The notes beneath the pieces are model-generated. The model saw only the letters and a program-made list of their open reading frames with translations, did not search any database and had not been told where the DNA came from. 64,000 nt of DNA from Sphingobacteriales bacterium. GTDB lineage: Bacteria > Bacteroidota > Bacteroidia > Chitinophagales > Chitinophagaceae. This document shows positions 45,092 to 54,084 of the stretch, one piece after another (positions within the stretch are counted from its first letter, which is position 1; every line of letters begins with the position of its first letter). The stretch lies in contig JACRLZ010000004.1 of assembly GCA_016235125.1 (NCBI GenBank), positions 496,001 through 560,000 on the forward strand. The letters are read 5' to 3'. Both the position numbers and the translations under genes were made by a program.

Positions 45092-47548
45092 ATGGGCGGT
45101 CTAATTCTTCTTGTCATCCTTGCTATTCTGATTTTTATTGTTTTACCTCTGGGCATTTTGGTGAAAGCCGGGGAGCAACGACGCTTACTCGAATCATTGT
45201 ATGATAGCATAAAAGATCTGAAAAATGATGTAGCAACCCTTTCGAAGGAAGTAAGAGACGTGGAAGTAATTTCAAAAATCCGGGTATTAAAAAATGAAAC
45301 TCCGGAAATAATGACTTCCCAAAAACCAGTTGCTGAAGAGAAGCCAGTGTCTATTCCAGTACAGCAACCGGAAGAAGTAACTGAATTAATTGGGAAAAAA
45401 GAAAAATTCATGCCACAGCTGGCAGACGAAAGGGAAATAGCTGAAGAGATGGTTGAGTTAATGGCTTCTGCAGCTACACAATCAGGCATCCGGTCAAAAA
45501 AACATACAGATCTTGAAAAATTTATTGGTGAAAACCTGGCAAACAAGATCGGTATCGCTGTGCTGGTTCTCGGCATTGCCTTCTTTGTGAAATATGCAAT
45601 CGATAAAAACTGGATCACTGAAACGGGCCGGGTTATCATTGGTCTTATCAGCGGCAGCATTCTTATCGGGTTGGCACATTATTTCCGCAACAAGTATCGT
45701 TCTTTCAGCTCAGTCCTTGTGGGCGGTGGATTGACGGTTTATTATTTCAGCATTGCTTTTGCCTTTCATCAGTATCATCTCATCGGGCAAACGGCGGCAT
45801 TTATTTTCATGCTGGCCGTTTCTGCTTTTGCGGTTGGCCTCTCCCTGTTTTACAACAGGCAGGAGCTTGCCATTCTGGCCACCATCGGCGGTTTCATTAC
45901 TCCTTTTTTAGTGAATACAGGCCAGGAAAATCATATCGCCCTGTTCACCTATTTATGCATACTCAATACAGGCCTTATTGCCCTTTCATGGTTCAAGCGA
46001 TGGCCGGCTATCAATATCATCGCTTTGTTCTTTACAACCATTATTTTTGGCAGCTGGCTTATCCGTCATTTGTATTACGAGGATGTTTCTTCGCTTCCAT
46101 ACAGCGATGCCCTGCTGTTCGCCACTTTATTTTACCTGCTGTTTATTTTAATGAATATTATCAATTGTGTACGGCTTAAAAAGGAATTTTCATGGTTTGA
46201 TTTCATTATCCTCTTCAGCGTCAATTTTCTTTACTATGCGGCCGGAATGATTGTGCTTGACTATTGGGGTTATGATAATCTGCAGGGATTATTTACCGCT
46301 TCCGCAGGTATTTTCAATCTGCTGCTCACCCTAATCTTTTACAGACAAAAAAATATTGACCGGAATTTTGTTTTCCTGCTGATGGGCTTATCCCTTACGT
46401 TTATTTCATTATTTGCCCCCGTTCAGTTCAATGGTAACTATGTTACCCTGTTCTGGCTCACTGAATCAATAGTATTGTTATTTATTTATCAGCGATCAAA
46501 GATCTCATTACTGAAAGTATGTTCATTACTTGTAACAGTGCTTATGTTCATCAGCCTTATTACCACATGGATACAGGTTTATTTATTCAATAATGCAGTA
46601 ATAACCATAATTGCAAACAAGGGGTTTATAACAACTCTTTCTGTCGCTGCAGGTTTATTCCTTTATAAACATCTGTTGAGAAAAGAAAAGGAGAGAGGAT
46701 TCATTAACTCACTTGACACAGTAATTGTTAAGAAGACGATGAATGTTGCAGCCATCCTTATCCTTTACCTGTCGGGGATGTTTGAGCTTTACTATCAGTT
46801 CAGCACCCGGTTTCAGCAGTCACCGGTTCATAGTTTATTTATCCAGGCCTATTCATTTGCATTTGTCATTGTACTCTTAGGCATATACCGGAAAGAAAGC
46901 GGATACCCGCTGATGAAAATAATACTGACAGGATACTGTTTTATATTATACTTATTCAATATTTCCGCCGGTACTGTTGTCTCAGAATCATTGTTAAATT
47001 CAATTAACGGAAAGAATTTGTTTACTGTGCACTGGGCGGCTGTTGTGTTATTACTGTGGCTGCTGGTTGATTTTGTCCGGTTCTTTTTTTATAGAAACCA
47101 GAAAGAATGGAAGGAATTTATTCCTGCGTTTACCTGGGCCGCTGTTTCAGGTATGGTATTATTGTTGAGTATTGAGATGTACCAGGTTATGTTGTGGGCA
47201 GACGGTGTAGAGGGAAGCGAAAGATTGTGGTGGGAAAATCTGTATTATAAAGCCGGCCTGACCATTCTCTGGAGCATCTCATCATTTATCATGATGTGGC
47301 TGGGAATGAAATTGGGCTTCCGGGTATTGCGGATTATTTCGTTAACGCTTTTTACCATTACACTGGTCAAGCTGTTTATTTATGATATCAGAAATATACC
47401 ACCGGGTGGAAAAATTGCCGCCTTTGTTTTGCTTGGCTGTTTGTTATTGGTTGTATCTTTCATGTACCAGCGGCTTAAAAAAATAATTATTGATGACAGC
47501 CCGCCGGCAGCAGGTAAAAACAATGATCGTTTACAATATCACCATTAA
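45092..47548 (+). CDS. DUF2339 polytopic membrane protein
   Basis: An 818-residue protein. The first helix (GLILLVILAILIFIVLPLGIL) is followed by a coiled-coil segment (residues about 35-110), then more than twenty hydrophobic helices, typical of DUF2339. The family signature appears in NKIGIAVLVLGIAFFVKYAIDKNWI and QELAILATIGGFITPFLV. The function is unknown. I use ATG 45092, which puts the first helix at the N-terminus; the frame is open upstream to 44948 without family resemblance. Its end overlaps the DUF4286 gene by 26 bases. Confidence 0.85.
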   Translation: MGGLILLVILAILIFIVLPLGILVKAGEQRRLLESLYDSIKDLKNDVATLSKEVRDVEVISKIRVLKNETPEIMTSQKPVAEEKPVSIPVQQPEEVTELIGKKEKFMPQLADEREIAEEMVELMASAATQSGIRSKKHTDLEKFIGENLANKIGIAVLVLGIAFFVKYAIDKNWITETGRVIIGLISGSILIGLAHYFRNKYRSFSSVLVGGGLTVYYFSIAFAFHQYHLIGQTAAFIFMLAVSAFAVGLSLFYNRQELAILATIGGFITPFLVNTGQENHIALFTYLCILNTGLIALSWFKRWPAINIIALFFTTIIFGSWLIRHLYYEDVSSLPYSDALLFATLFYLLFILMNIINCVRLKKEFSWFDFIILFSVNFLYYAAGMIVLDYWGYDNLQGLFTASAGIFNLLLTLIFYRQKNIDRNFVFLLMGLSLTFISLFAPVQFNGNYVTLFWLTESIVLLFIYQRSKISLLKVCSLLVTVLMFISLITTWIQVYLFNNAVITIIANKGFITTLSVAAGLFLYKHLLRKEKERGFINSLDTVIVKKTMNVAAILILYLSGMFELYYQFSTRFQQSPVHSLFIQAYSFAFVIVLLGIYRKESGYPLMKIILTGYCFILYLFNISAGTVVSESLLNSINGKNLFTVHWAAVVLLLWLLVDFVRFFFYRNQKEWKEFIPAFTWAAVSGMVLLLSIEMYQVMLWADGVEGSERLWWENLYYKAGLTILWSISSFIMMWLGMKLGFRVLRIISLTLFTITLVKLFIYDIRNIPPGGKIAAFVLLGCLLLVVSFMYQRLKKIIIDDSPPAAGKNNDRLQYHH

Positions 47549-47828
47549 AATAATTCCCTCCATAGAACAGGAATGGATTGAATGGCAAAAGCAGGAACAT
47601 ATTCCCGAAATCATGGCCTCGGGTTTGTTCACCGAAAATAAATTCTTCCGTTTGCTGGAGCAGGATGATGCGGAAGGCATTACTTATATAGTGCAATATT
47701 TCACCGGCTCACTGGAAAACTACAGACAGTATATTGAAAAATTTGCACCTGCACTTCGTGAAAAAGCGATTAGGAAATGGGGAGATAAATTCATGGCTTT
47801 CCGTACCGTGATGCAGGTTGTGAATTGA
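47523..47828 (+). CDS. DUF4286 family protein
   Basis: A 101-residue protein of the DUF4286 family, small ferredoxin-like alpha/beta proteins found mostly in Bacteroidetes and of unknown role. Typical parts are IVYNITIKIIPSIEQEWIEW, MASGLFTENKFFRLLEQD and GITYIVQYFTGS. I chose ATG 47523, where MIVYNIT begins. It overlaps the DUF2339 gene by 26 bases in another frame, so translation may be coupled. Confidence 0.85.
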   Translation: MIVYNITIKIIPSIEQEWIEWQKQEHIPEIMASGLFTENKFFRLLEQDDAEGITYIVQYFTGSLENYRQYIEKFAPALREKAIRKWGDKFMAFRTVMQVVN

Positions 47829-47886
47829 TTGTGTAAAAATAAGTGGTCAACTGGAGCTTCGATTTTTGTGGTATCTTAATCCTTTG

Positions 47887-47909
47887 AAACCCTTTCCGGC
47901 AAAGGGTTT
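47887..47909 (+). other. Hairpin after the DUF4286 gene
   Basis: AAACCCTTT and AAAGGGTTT form a perfect 9-bp stem with a CCGGC loop in the 252-base gap before the HU gene. No T run follows, so it is not a standard terminator. It may stabilise or process the upstream transcript. Confidence 0.4.
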
Positions 47910-48018
47910 AGGGATATACGTAAATAGGCCACTGATCGCTTTAAAGCTTTTAAATGGCAAAAAACAAACCTACTTTCAGTTCAAACAAATTTGAATAATT
48001 TAAGCTGCCAACTTTTTT

Positions 48019-48048
48019 TTTGCTGGTTACAAAAACCGTCTAAATTTG
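48019..48048 (+). promoter_or_regulatory. Promoter of the HU gene
   Basis: TTTG (48019-48022), an 18-base spacer and TAAATTTG (48041-48048) match the Bacteroidetes -33/-7 pattern. The -7 element lies 32 bases before the ATG of the HU gene. Confidence 0.6.
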
Positions 48049-48080
48049 TTGGGGTTACCTGACAAATAAAATTTACACTC

Positions 48081-48350
48081 ATGAACAAAGCCGACTTAAT
48101 AAACAAAATTGCCGATGATACGGGCATTACCAAAACCCAGGCAAACGCTGCCCTTGATTCATTTACCGAAGCCGTTACAAGAACCTTAAAGGCCGGAGGA
48201 AAAGTTACACTGGTTGGATTCGGCACTTTCTTAATATCAAAAAGAAAAGCCCGGAAAGGCCGCAATCCGCAGACCGGAGCTGAAATAAATATCAAAGCAA
48301 GAAAAGTAGCCCGCTTTAAAGCCGGCAAAGAACTTGCAGCCAAACTGTAA
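48081..48350 (+). CDS. HU family DNA-binding protein
   Basis: An 89-residue histone-like protein that bends and compacts DNA as a dimer. The fold is clear from MNKADLINKIADDTGI, the family signature VGFGTFLISKRKARKGRNPQTGAEI and the final KARKVARFKAGKELA. The length is standard. A candidate promoter lies upstream and a hairpin terminator downstream, so it is a single-gene unit. Confidence 0.93.
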   Translation: MNKADLINKIADDTGITKTQANAALDSFTEAVTRTLKAGGKVTLVGFGTFLISKRKARKGRNPQTGAEINIKARKVARFKAGKELAAKL

Positions 48351-48373
48351 TTGTTTCTTTCAAATCATTAAAG

Positions 48374-48404
48374 GCTCCAGTGCTTTTGGTACCGGGGCTT
48401 TTTT
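48374..48404 (+). terminator. Terminator of the HU gene
   Basis: GCTCC and GGGGC, with inner GT/AC pairs, form an imperfect stem followed by six T residues. It lies 24 bases after the HU stop codon. Confidence 0.65.
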
Positions 48405-48436
48405 GTTAAACAAATAAATCCTTAAAACAATTTATT

Positions 48437-48553
48437 ATGGGAAGAGGAGATAAAAAAACTGCTAAAGGCAAACGTTTCAAAGGTTCTTTTGGAAAAAGCC
48501 GTCCTGCAAAGAAAGCTGCTGCAAAGAAAAAAACCGGGAAAGGAAGTAAGTAA
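48437..48553 (+). CDS. Small ribosomal subunit protein bTHX
   Basis: A 38-residue, extremely basic peptide that begins MGRGDKKTAKGKRFKGSFGK and continues with SRPAKKAAAKKKTG. Start, size and composition match bTHX (formerly 30S protein Thx), a small peptide that fills a cavity in the head of the small subunit and is common in Bacteroidetes. It follows the HU terminator. Its stop codon lies at the edge of a heptamer-type inverted repeat. Confidence 0.85.
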   Translation: MGRGDKKTAKGKRFKGSFGKSRPAKKAAAKKKTGKGSK

Positions 48554-48634
48554 ATAAGTATGTAAAGTATCTAAGAAAAACCTCAGATACCTTATACTAT
48601 ATATGCTCTATATACTTAGTACTTTATTTACTTA
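48547..48634. repeat. Inverted repeat with degenerate 7-bp periodicity between bTHX and pdxH
   Basis: TAAGTAAATAA (48547-48557) pairs perfectly with TTATTTACTTA (48624-48634), and the flanks continue as degenerate heptamers such as AAGTATC, TACTTAG and TACTTTA. The pair fills the gap between two convergent genes and ends exactly where the pdxH stop codon begins. It may act as a terminator. Confidence 0.6.
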
Positions 48635-49279
48635 TCAAGGTGCCAACCGTTCCATTTTCCAGGTTCCATTTTCGTTTAAAGAATACTGTAACCTGTCATG
48701 CAGGCGGCTGGGCCTGCCCTGCCAGAATTCGAATAATACAGGTTTCAACAGGTATCCCCCCCAATAGCCCGGACGTTTGATCTGTTGCCCGTTGTTTTCG
48801 GCCATAATGCTTTTGTATTTCTCATCCAACCATTCACGGCTTTCAATAACCTGGCTTTGCGGCGATGTCAGGGCACCAAACTGACTTTCGACAGGACGGG
48901 AATAGAAATATTCATCGTTTTCTTCATTGCTCACTTTTTCAATGATACCGGTAATGCGAACCTGACGTTCCAGTTCTTTCCAGAAAAAGACTAAACAGGC
49001 TTTGGGATTTTCAGCTAATTGCTGCCCTTTAAAACTGCTATAGTTGGTAAAAAAAACAAATCCCTTTTCATTGTAATCTTTTAATAGAACAATTCTTGCC
49101 GATGGAATTCCGTCAACAGAAGCCGTAGCAAGTGTCATGGCGTTTACCTCAGTAATCCCCGACTTTAATGCTTGTTTCCACCACTTGGTAAACTGGGCAA
49201 AGGGGTCAGGCAGCGCTTTTTTTTCAGTAAACTTCTTTTTTGTGTATTCATTCCGGATATCTGCAATTTTCCGTTTCAT
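48635..49279 (-). CDS. pdxH: Pyridoxamine 5'-phosphate oxidase
   Basis: A 214-residue FMN enzyme that makes pyridoxal 5'-phosphate, the usual length for PdxH. Recognisable parts are NAMTLATASVDGIPSARIVL, FVFFTNYSSFKGQQL, the substrate side ERQVRITGIIEKVS and the C-terminal signature FEFWQGRPSRLHDRLQY. A -7 element of the TATCTTTG type lies about 17 bases upstream. Confidence 0.95.
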   Translation of the reverse strand: MKRKIADIRNEYTKKKFTEKKALPDPFAQFTKWWKQALKSGITEVNAMTLATASVDGIPSARIVLLKDYNEKGFVFFTNYSSFKGQQLAENPKACLVFFWKELERQVRITGIIEKVSNEENDEYFYSRPVESQFGALTSPQSQVIESREWLDEKYKSIMAENNGQQIKRPGYWGGYLLKPVLFEFWQGRPSRLHDRLQYSLNENGTWKMERLAP

Positions 49280-49295
49280 AACTGAAACATTTTTG

Positions 49296-49303
49296 CAAAG
49301 ATA
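49296..49303 (-). promoter_or_regulatory. -7 element of pdxH
   Basis: On the minus strand TATCTTTG (part of TATCTTTGC) lies 16 bases before the ATG of pdxH. The -33 box is poorly conserved. Confidence 0.5.
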
Positions 49304-49380
49304 GAAGCCTGTACTATGTATAAAAGAAAAAAGACCCCTGAAAAATGGTCTTATTACATGATTTTTATCAGCGCCGGGTT

Positions 49381-50397
49381 TTAGGCATTCATTTGACGAC
49401 GGGCCAGTTCATCTCTTTCCTCAGATACCAGGTTAAGCATGCTTTCCAGTTCGCCGATCCGTTTCATCTGGCCCTCCAGCCGCTTATTGGCTTCCGAAAT
49501 TATCTGCATATCGTTATTCAGTTCTTCAAGGTATGCCACCCTTTTTTGCAGCTGCTGACGCTGGAAGTTGGCTTCTTTCAGTTTGGCCTGTGTTTCTGCA
49601 AATAATTCATTCAGCTCTTTATTTTCATCCATCACAGCTGAATATTTATCTTTTTGCTCCTCCAGATCAGTCGTCACTTTATAGTGCTCCTCTTTCAGTT
49701 CTTCATATTCAAGGCTTAGTTTCCGAGAAGTATTTACCTGGTTTTCGAGTTTCCCGATTTTTTCCTGCAGAGTATTAAATTCTCCGTAAGCGCTGTCAAT
49801 TATCGAGCTCATTTCACTGCTGATATGATGTTTCTGCCTGATGTTAGTAATGTCCTCTTCTTTTTGTAAAAGCCGGTCTTTCAATTCTTCTATTTGAGCA
49901 GAAAGATCTTCATTAATTCCCATCAGTTCCTGCTGTTTTTCCTCGGTTTCCTTTACAATATCAATCTGGTTCAGCAGTTCACTGATCTTATTATTATGTT
50001 CCCGTAAACTTTGCTGCGTCTTGCGGAGTTGTTCAATATACCCCTGTTTTTCATCCGCATTATTTTGCTGGCGCAACTCTTCGGTTTCTGTCTTCAGTTT
50101 TTTAAGCTGCTTCCGCAATTCTTCGGCTTCAATGGAAAAAATAGTTGCATTCTCTTCTGCTTCAGAAAGTTTTTGTTTCAGTTCTGTGATTGCCTTATCC
50201 TTGTTTTCGGTATCATTAAAATAACGAAGTTTCCACTCGGTCAGTTCAGCCTTTGTTTTCCCGCCTGTAATATCCATGACCGTAGCATTGAATGACCTGC
50301 GGCTCGAGATAAAAAAATGAATGGTGACACCGAGGGTAATGGCCCCGAGCATGAGCACAATAATCTCGACAACAGAAAGAGAAAGCTGAGCATTCAT
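49381..50397 (-). CDS. Membrane-anchored long coiled-coil protein
   Basis: A 338-residue protein with one N-terminal transmembrane helix (VEIIVLMLGAITLGVTIHFF) and a cytosolic coiled coil from about residue 50 to 330. It is rich in Glu, Lys, Leu and Gln heptads (KAITELKQKLSEAEENATIF, LEEQKDKYSAVMDENKELNE). No enzyme motif is present. The layout resembles scaffold or septum-associated proteins, but I cannot name a family. It stands alone. Confidence 0.7.
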   Translation of the reverse strand: MNAQLSLSVVEIIVLMLGAITLGVTIHFFISSRRSFNATVMDITGGKTKAELTEWKLRYFNDTENKDKAITELKQKLSEAEENATIFSIEAEELRKQLKKLKTETEELRQQNNADEKQGYIEQLRKTQQSLREHNNKISELLNQIDIVKETEEKQQELMGINEDLSAQIEELKDRLLQKEEDITNIRQKHHISSEMSSIIDSAYGEFNTLQEKIGKLENQVNTSRKLSLEYEELKEEHYKVTTDLEEQKDKYSAVMDENKELNELFAETQAKLKEANFQRQQLQKRVAYLEELNNDMQIISEANKRLEGQMKRIGELESMLNLVSEERDELARRQMNA

Positions 50398-50533
50398 GAT
50401 TTTTGGACTGGTGTTGAAACTATTAAAAAGGGTAAAGATTTTAATTAATAGTTTTTCACAGACGGGGATAATGGATTCGCCTTACCAAGATAGTAGTTGC
50501 TGCAAAATAAAAGATAGGAAATATACTTAGGAA

Positions 50534-51247
50534 TTATCCCTTAACAAGAGTACCGACCTTTTCACCGGTTACCACACGACGAAGATTGCCTTCCTTATTC
50601 ATATTAAAAACAATGATAGGCAGGTTATTTTCCATGCACAGCGTAAAAGCTGTCATATCCATGACCTGTAATTTTTTATCGAGGCAATCCTGGAAGGTCA
50701 TCACATTGAATTTTGTAGCAGACGGGTCTTTTTCGGGGTCAGAAGTATAGATGCCATCCACCCTTGTTCCTTTTAATATAACATCGGCATTGATCTCGAT
50801 GGCCCGGAGAGAGCCTGCCGTATCGGTGGTAAAATATGGATTGCCCGTACCTGCACCAAATATCACAACCCTTCCTTTTTCCAGGTGGCGGATAGCCCTG
50901 CGGCGGATATACGGCTCTGCTATCTGTTCCATTTTGATGGCGCTTTGCAATCGGGTATAAACTCCCACTTTTTCCAGTCCTGCCTGCACTGCCATCCCAT
51001 TGATTACAGTTGCCAGCATACCCATATAATCGCCATGTGCTCTTTCAATGCCTGTTTCATCTTCATTCATGCCCCGGTAAATATTGCCTCCACCGATCAC
51101 TATTGCCACCTGCACTCCCAATTCGGTGATGGATTTGATATCCTGTGCATACTGAGCAATGACATTGGTGTCAAATCCAAAAGTTTTATCGCCCATTAAT
51201 GCTTCGCCGGAAAGTTTGAGGAGGATGCGTTTGTACCTGGGTAGCAT
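50534..51247 (-). CDS. pyrH: UMP kinase
   Basis: A 237-residue bacterial UMP kinase of the amino-acid-kinase fold, which makes UDP for RNA, DNA and envelope sugars. Motifs are [34 protein letters not shown] and [21 protein letters not shown] chose ATG 51247, where [17 protein letters not shown] begins; the frame is open upstream but unlike the family. A TATCTTCG -7-like element lies just upstream. Confidence 0.95.
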   Translation of the reverse strand: MLPRYKRILLKLSGEALMGDKTFGFDTNVIAQYAQDIKSITELGVQVAIVIGGGNIYRGMNEDETGIERAHGDYMGMLATVINGMAVQAGLEKVGVYTRLQSAIKMEQIAEPYIRRRAIRHLEKGRVVIFGAGTGNPYFTTDTAGSLRAIEINADVILKGTRVDGIYTSDPEKDPSATKFNVMTFQDCLDKKLQVMDMTAFTLCMENNLPIIVFNMNKEGNLRRVVTGEKVGTLVKG

Positions 51248-51265
51248 GGAGTATAGATTTCGGGG

Positions 51266-51273
51266 CGAAGATA
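51266..51273 (-). promoter_or_regulatory. -7-like element of pyrH
   Basis: TATCTTCG on the minus strand, one base off TAnnTTTG, lies 18 bases before the pyrH start. The same TATCTTCGC form precedes rplM (55102-55109). Confidence 0.4.
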
Positions 51274-51332
51274 GGGGTTTTGATGAGGGCAAAATAGTTG
51301 TAATTTACCCGGATGAATCATTTTTAAAAGTG

Positions 51333-52166
51333 ATGGCGATGCGTCTTTTTTTTCTTCCAATATTACTGTTGCTTTTTATACCAGCCGGATCACAAAGCAT
51401 CTCCGGAATATGGGAAGGTAATAATGAACCCTCACATTACATAAAACCCGAAAGAGTGGTTCTTGAAATTTGGGAATATAACGACTCCTTGATCACCGGA
51501 GTAAGCCATCTTTATTATAGCCGTGGCCGCTACGAACACCATAAACTCAGCGGACGAATAAATAAAAGGACATCCCGGGTGTATTTATCCGAAGACAGTA
51601 TTATCAGTTATAAAGTGGGGTTATTGCAGGTTGTCGATGAGGGAACATATACATTAAGGCTTTTTAAAAAAGAAGATGAAATGATATTGCAGGGTGATTG
51701 GGTAAGCAGGCGAAAAAGATTATTTATAGATCCTACCGTCAGAACCCGTTTTCATAAAGATATAAAGCAGGAAATACCGACACTATCTTCAGACAATGCC
51801 CAAAACCCCTTAAAACGGGTCGACGATATTCAACTCGTACTGGAGATCGATAAAAAGGAAAAAGATTCCATCAGAGTCGATATTTATGATAACGGGGAAA
51901 TAGACCATGACAGCATATCGGTATATGTGAACAATATAGTTGTGATCTCGAAGCAACAGGTTTCTGTAAAGCCGCTCACATTTTATCTATCCGTTACTAA
52001 TAATGAACCCTATGATAAGATCAGGATGGTAGCAGAGAACCTGGGCAGCATCCCTCCCAATACCGCATTAATGGTGATCACGACAAGAAAAAGGAAATAC
52101 AACGTATTTGTCAGCAGCAATTTTGAAAAAAATGCGGTGGTTGAATTTTTCTTAAAGGATAAATAA
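51333..52166 (+). CDS. Exported protein of unknown function
   Basis: A 277-residue protein with a signal peptide (MRLFFLPILLLLFIPAGSQS). The mature part is beta-rich in two segments: residues about 20-130, a lipocalin-like stretch (ISGIWEGNNEPSHYIKPERV, GVSHLYYSRGRYEHHKLSG), and residues about 150-277, an Ig-like stretch (VDIYDNGEIDHDSISVYVNN). I do not recognise the family. The frame runs upstream antisense to pyrH, so the start must be ATG 51333 or 51339. It is divergent from pyrH. Confidence 0.65.
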   Translation: MAMRLFFLPILLLLFIPAGSQSISGIWEGNNEPSHYIKPERVVLEIWEYNDSLITGVSHLYYSRGRYEHHKLSGRINKRTSRVYLSEDSIISYKVGLLQVVDEGTYTLRLFKKEDEMILQGDWVSRRKRLFIDPTVRTRFHKDIKQEIPTLSSDNAQNPLKRVDDIQLVLEIDKKEKDSIRVDIYDNGEIDHDSISVYVNNIVVISKQQVSVKPLTFYLSVTNNEPYDKIRMVAENLGSIPPNTALMVITTRKRKYNVFVSSNFEKNAVVEFFLKDK

Positions 52167-52195
52167 AAAGGCTGCACATTAGTACAGCCTTTAAA
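52166..52195. terminator. Terminator between convergent genes
   Basis: AAAGGCTG and CAGCCTTT form an 8-bp stem with a loop of about ten bases between the exported protein gene and tsf. A and T runs flank it on both sides. Confidence 0.75.
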
Positions 52196-52213
52196 CAATT
52201 TGATGTTTATATT

Positions 52214-53050
52214 TTATCCCAACGCCACTCTCTTAAATTCTGTCACTTTCACATCTCCGCTCTCTTTCAGATATTGCTCAACGGTCTTGCTGCCGTCTTT
52301 TACAAAAGCCTGTGCCGTCAATGTCTGCTCTTTAAAGAAAGCACCCATTTTACCGTCAGCAATTTTAGCCAGCATTTCCTCCGGCTTGCCGGCCATCTTC
52401 GGGTCTTGTTTCATCAGTTCCATGACAATGTCTTTTTCTCTTGCCACCACTTCTGCAGGTACTGAAGCTGCGTCAACAGCTACTGGATTCAATGCAGCGA
52501 TCTGCATCGCCACATCTTTCCCGGCTTCAACAGCTTCTTTATTCAGACCAACCAACACGCCGATTCTGTAAGCCCCGTGAATATACGATGCTACATAGGG
52601 AGCATCTATTCTTTCAAACTTTGTAATGCCTATTTTTTCACCGATCGTTGCCAGTTTTTCATTTACCATTTCGGCTACGGTGAGGCTGGAAGCCTTTACG
52701 TTCATCAACTCATCAAGGCTTTTTACATTGTTGGCAATGGCTGCATCAGCAATAGCCTGGCCAAAAGCCACGAAGTCTGCATTCTTGGAAACAAAATCAG
52801 TTTCGCAGCTTACACAAACCACGATGCCTGTTTTATTATCCGCCGTGGTCTTAGCAATCACCACACCTTCTTTTGCTTCCCGGTCGCTTCTTTTGGCAGC
52901 CACTTTTTGTCCTTGCTTGCGGAGCCAGTCAATGGCTGCTTCAAAATCTCCGTTTGTTTCTGTTAACGCCTTGCGGCAATCCATCATTCCTGCACCAGTT
53001 ACCTGGCGAAGTTTATTTATCTCCTGTGCACTTATAGTTACTGTACTCAT
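52214..53050 (-). CDS. tsf: Elongation factor Ts
   Basis: A 278-residue nucleotide exchange factor for EF-Tu. The N-terminal UBA-like domain has KLRQVTGAGMMDCRKALTE, followed by GVVIAKTTADNKTGIVVCVS, and a shorter-than-E. coli core repeated twice (VSCETDFVSKNADFVAFG). It is downstream of rpsB in the same transcript, the classic rpsB-tsf order, but the 123-base gap between them holds a heptamer-repeat pair. Confidence 0.95.
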   Translation of the reverse strand: MSTVTISAQEINKLRQVTGAGMMDCRKALTETNGDFEAAIDWLRKQGQKVAAKRSDREAKEGVVIAKTTADNKTGIVVCVSCETDFVSKNADFVAFGQAIADAAIANNVKSLDELMNVKASSLTVAEMVNEKLATIGEKIGITKFERIDAPYVASYIHGAYRIGVLVGLNKEAVEAGKDVAMQIAALNPVAVDAASVPAEVVAREKDIVMELMKQDPKMAGKPEEMLAKIADGKMGAFFKEQTLTAQAFVKDGSKTVEQYLKESGDVKVTEFKRVALG

Positions 53051-53061
53051 GTTAAGAAATT

Positions 53062-53175
53062 GAAGTCTGAAGTATGAGGTCTGATATGACTCTTTTCTTC
53101 AGTGTTAAAAAAAAATTTTGATACCTCTTGTTAATCGAAGAGTTCTGACTTCCTACATCAGATCTCCGGCATCTT
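53062..53175. repeat. Pair of heptamer arrays between rpsB and tsf
   Basis: GAAGTCT, GAAGTAT, GAGGTCT, GATATGA (53062-53089) and AGTTCTG, ACTTCCT, ACATCAG, ATCTCCG, GCATCTT (53141-53175) both keep a 7-bp period. The second reads as a degenerate reverse complement of the first. The array runs into the rpsB stop codon. It lies inside the rpsB-tsf transcript and could form a stem. Confidence 0.65.
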
Positions 53176-54046
53176 ATCTCCTTCCACCACCCGGTCCACG
53201 GCTACCGCCAGTTGGTGTGCGGCGTCTTTGTCCGCCCTGGCTGCGGCCTCTTCCTCCACGACCACCTTCTGCTTCTGCTTCAGCCAGCAGTTTAGCCGCT
53301 TTCTTTTCTTTTTCGTCATCGGTTGTTTCTTCTACTTCTTCATCTTTGGCAGCCTGTCTTTCTGCAAGACCTTCTGCAATGGCAGCAGTGATATAGTTTA
53401 CAAGAATTGCAATTGATTTGGTTGCATCATCATTGGCAGGGATGGCGAAATCAACCTTATTGGGGTCACAGTTCGTATCCACAACACCGAAAGTAGAGAT
53501 GCCCAAACGTTTTGCTTCTGCCAATGCAATATGCTCATGACCTATATCAACAATGAACAACGCTGCAGGTACACGGCCCAACTGGGAAATACCGCCAAGC
53601 ACTTTTTCCATTTTGTCTTTATCTCGGCTCAGCGTCAGTCTTTCTTTTTTTGTGATATTATCAAAAGAACCATCGCCCAGCATTTTTTCAATGCTCTGCA
53701 TTTTCTTTACACTCTTACGAACAGTGTTGAAGTTGGTAAGCATGCCACCCAGCCATCTTTCAGTTACGAAAGGCATATTCACCCTTTTGGCACATTCATT
53801 CACAATGTCTTTTGCTTGTTTTTTTGTACCAACAAACAAAATCTTTTTACCGCTGCGGGCAATTTGTTTTAATACGGATGCGGTTTCCTGCAGACACTCC
53901 ACCGTTTTATTAAGATCAATTATGTGGATGCCTTTCTTTTCAGCAAAAATGTAAGGCAACATCTTGGGATTCCATTTCTTTTTCAGGTGACCGAAATGAA
54001 CACCTGCCTCAAGTAGCTGCTGCTGTAATGATGTATTATTTTCCAT
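53174..54046 (-). CDS. rpsB: 30S ribosomal protein S2 with an RG-rich tail
   Basis: A 290-residue S2 protein. The standard core is seen in LEAGVHFGHLKKKWNPKMLP, FVGTKKQAKDIVNECAKR, PFVTERWLGGMLTNF and FGVVDTNCDPNKVDFAIPAN. It is longer than the usual 225-245 residues because residues about 228-290 form an acidic linker followed by an Arg/Gly-rich tail (GGRGGRGRSQGGQRRR onward). S9 precedes and tsf follows in the same direction. Confidence 0.95.
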   Translation of the reverse strand: MENNTSLQQQLLEAGVHFGHLKKKWNPKMLPYIFAEKKGIHIIDLNKTVECLQETASVLKQIARSGKKILFVGTKKQAKDIVNECAKRVNMPFVTERWLGGMLTNFNTVRKSVKKMQSIEKMLGDGSFDNITKKERLTLSRDKDKMEKVLGGISQLGRVPAALFIVDIGHEHIALAEAKRLGISTFGVVDTNCDPNKVDFAIPANDDATKSIAILVNYITAAIAEGLAERQAAKDEEVEETTDDEKEKKAAKLLAEAEAEGGRGGRGRSQGGQRRRTPTGGSRGPGGGRR

Positions 54047-54084
54047 TGTATTTGAATAATCGTTTTTAATGTTATTTGCCTGTA

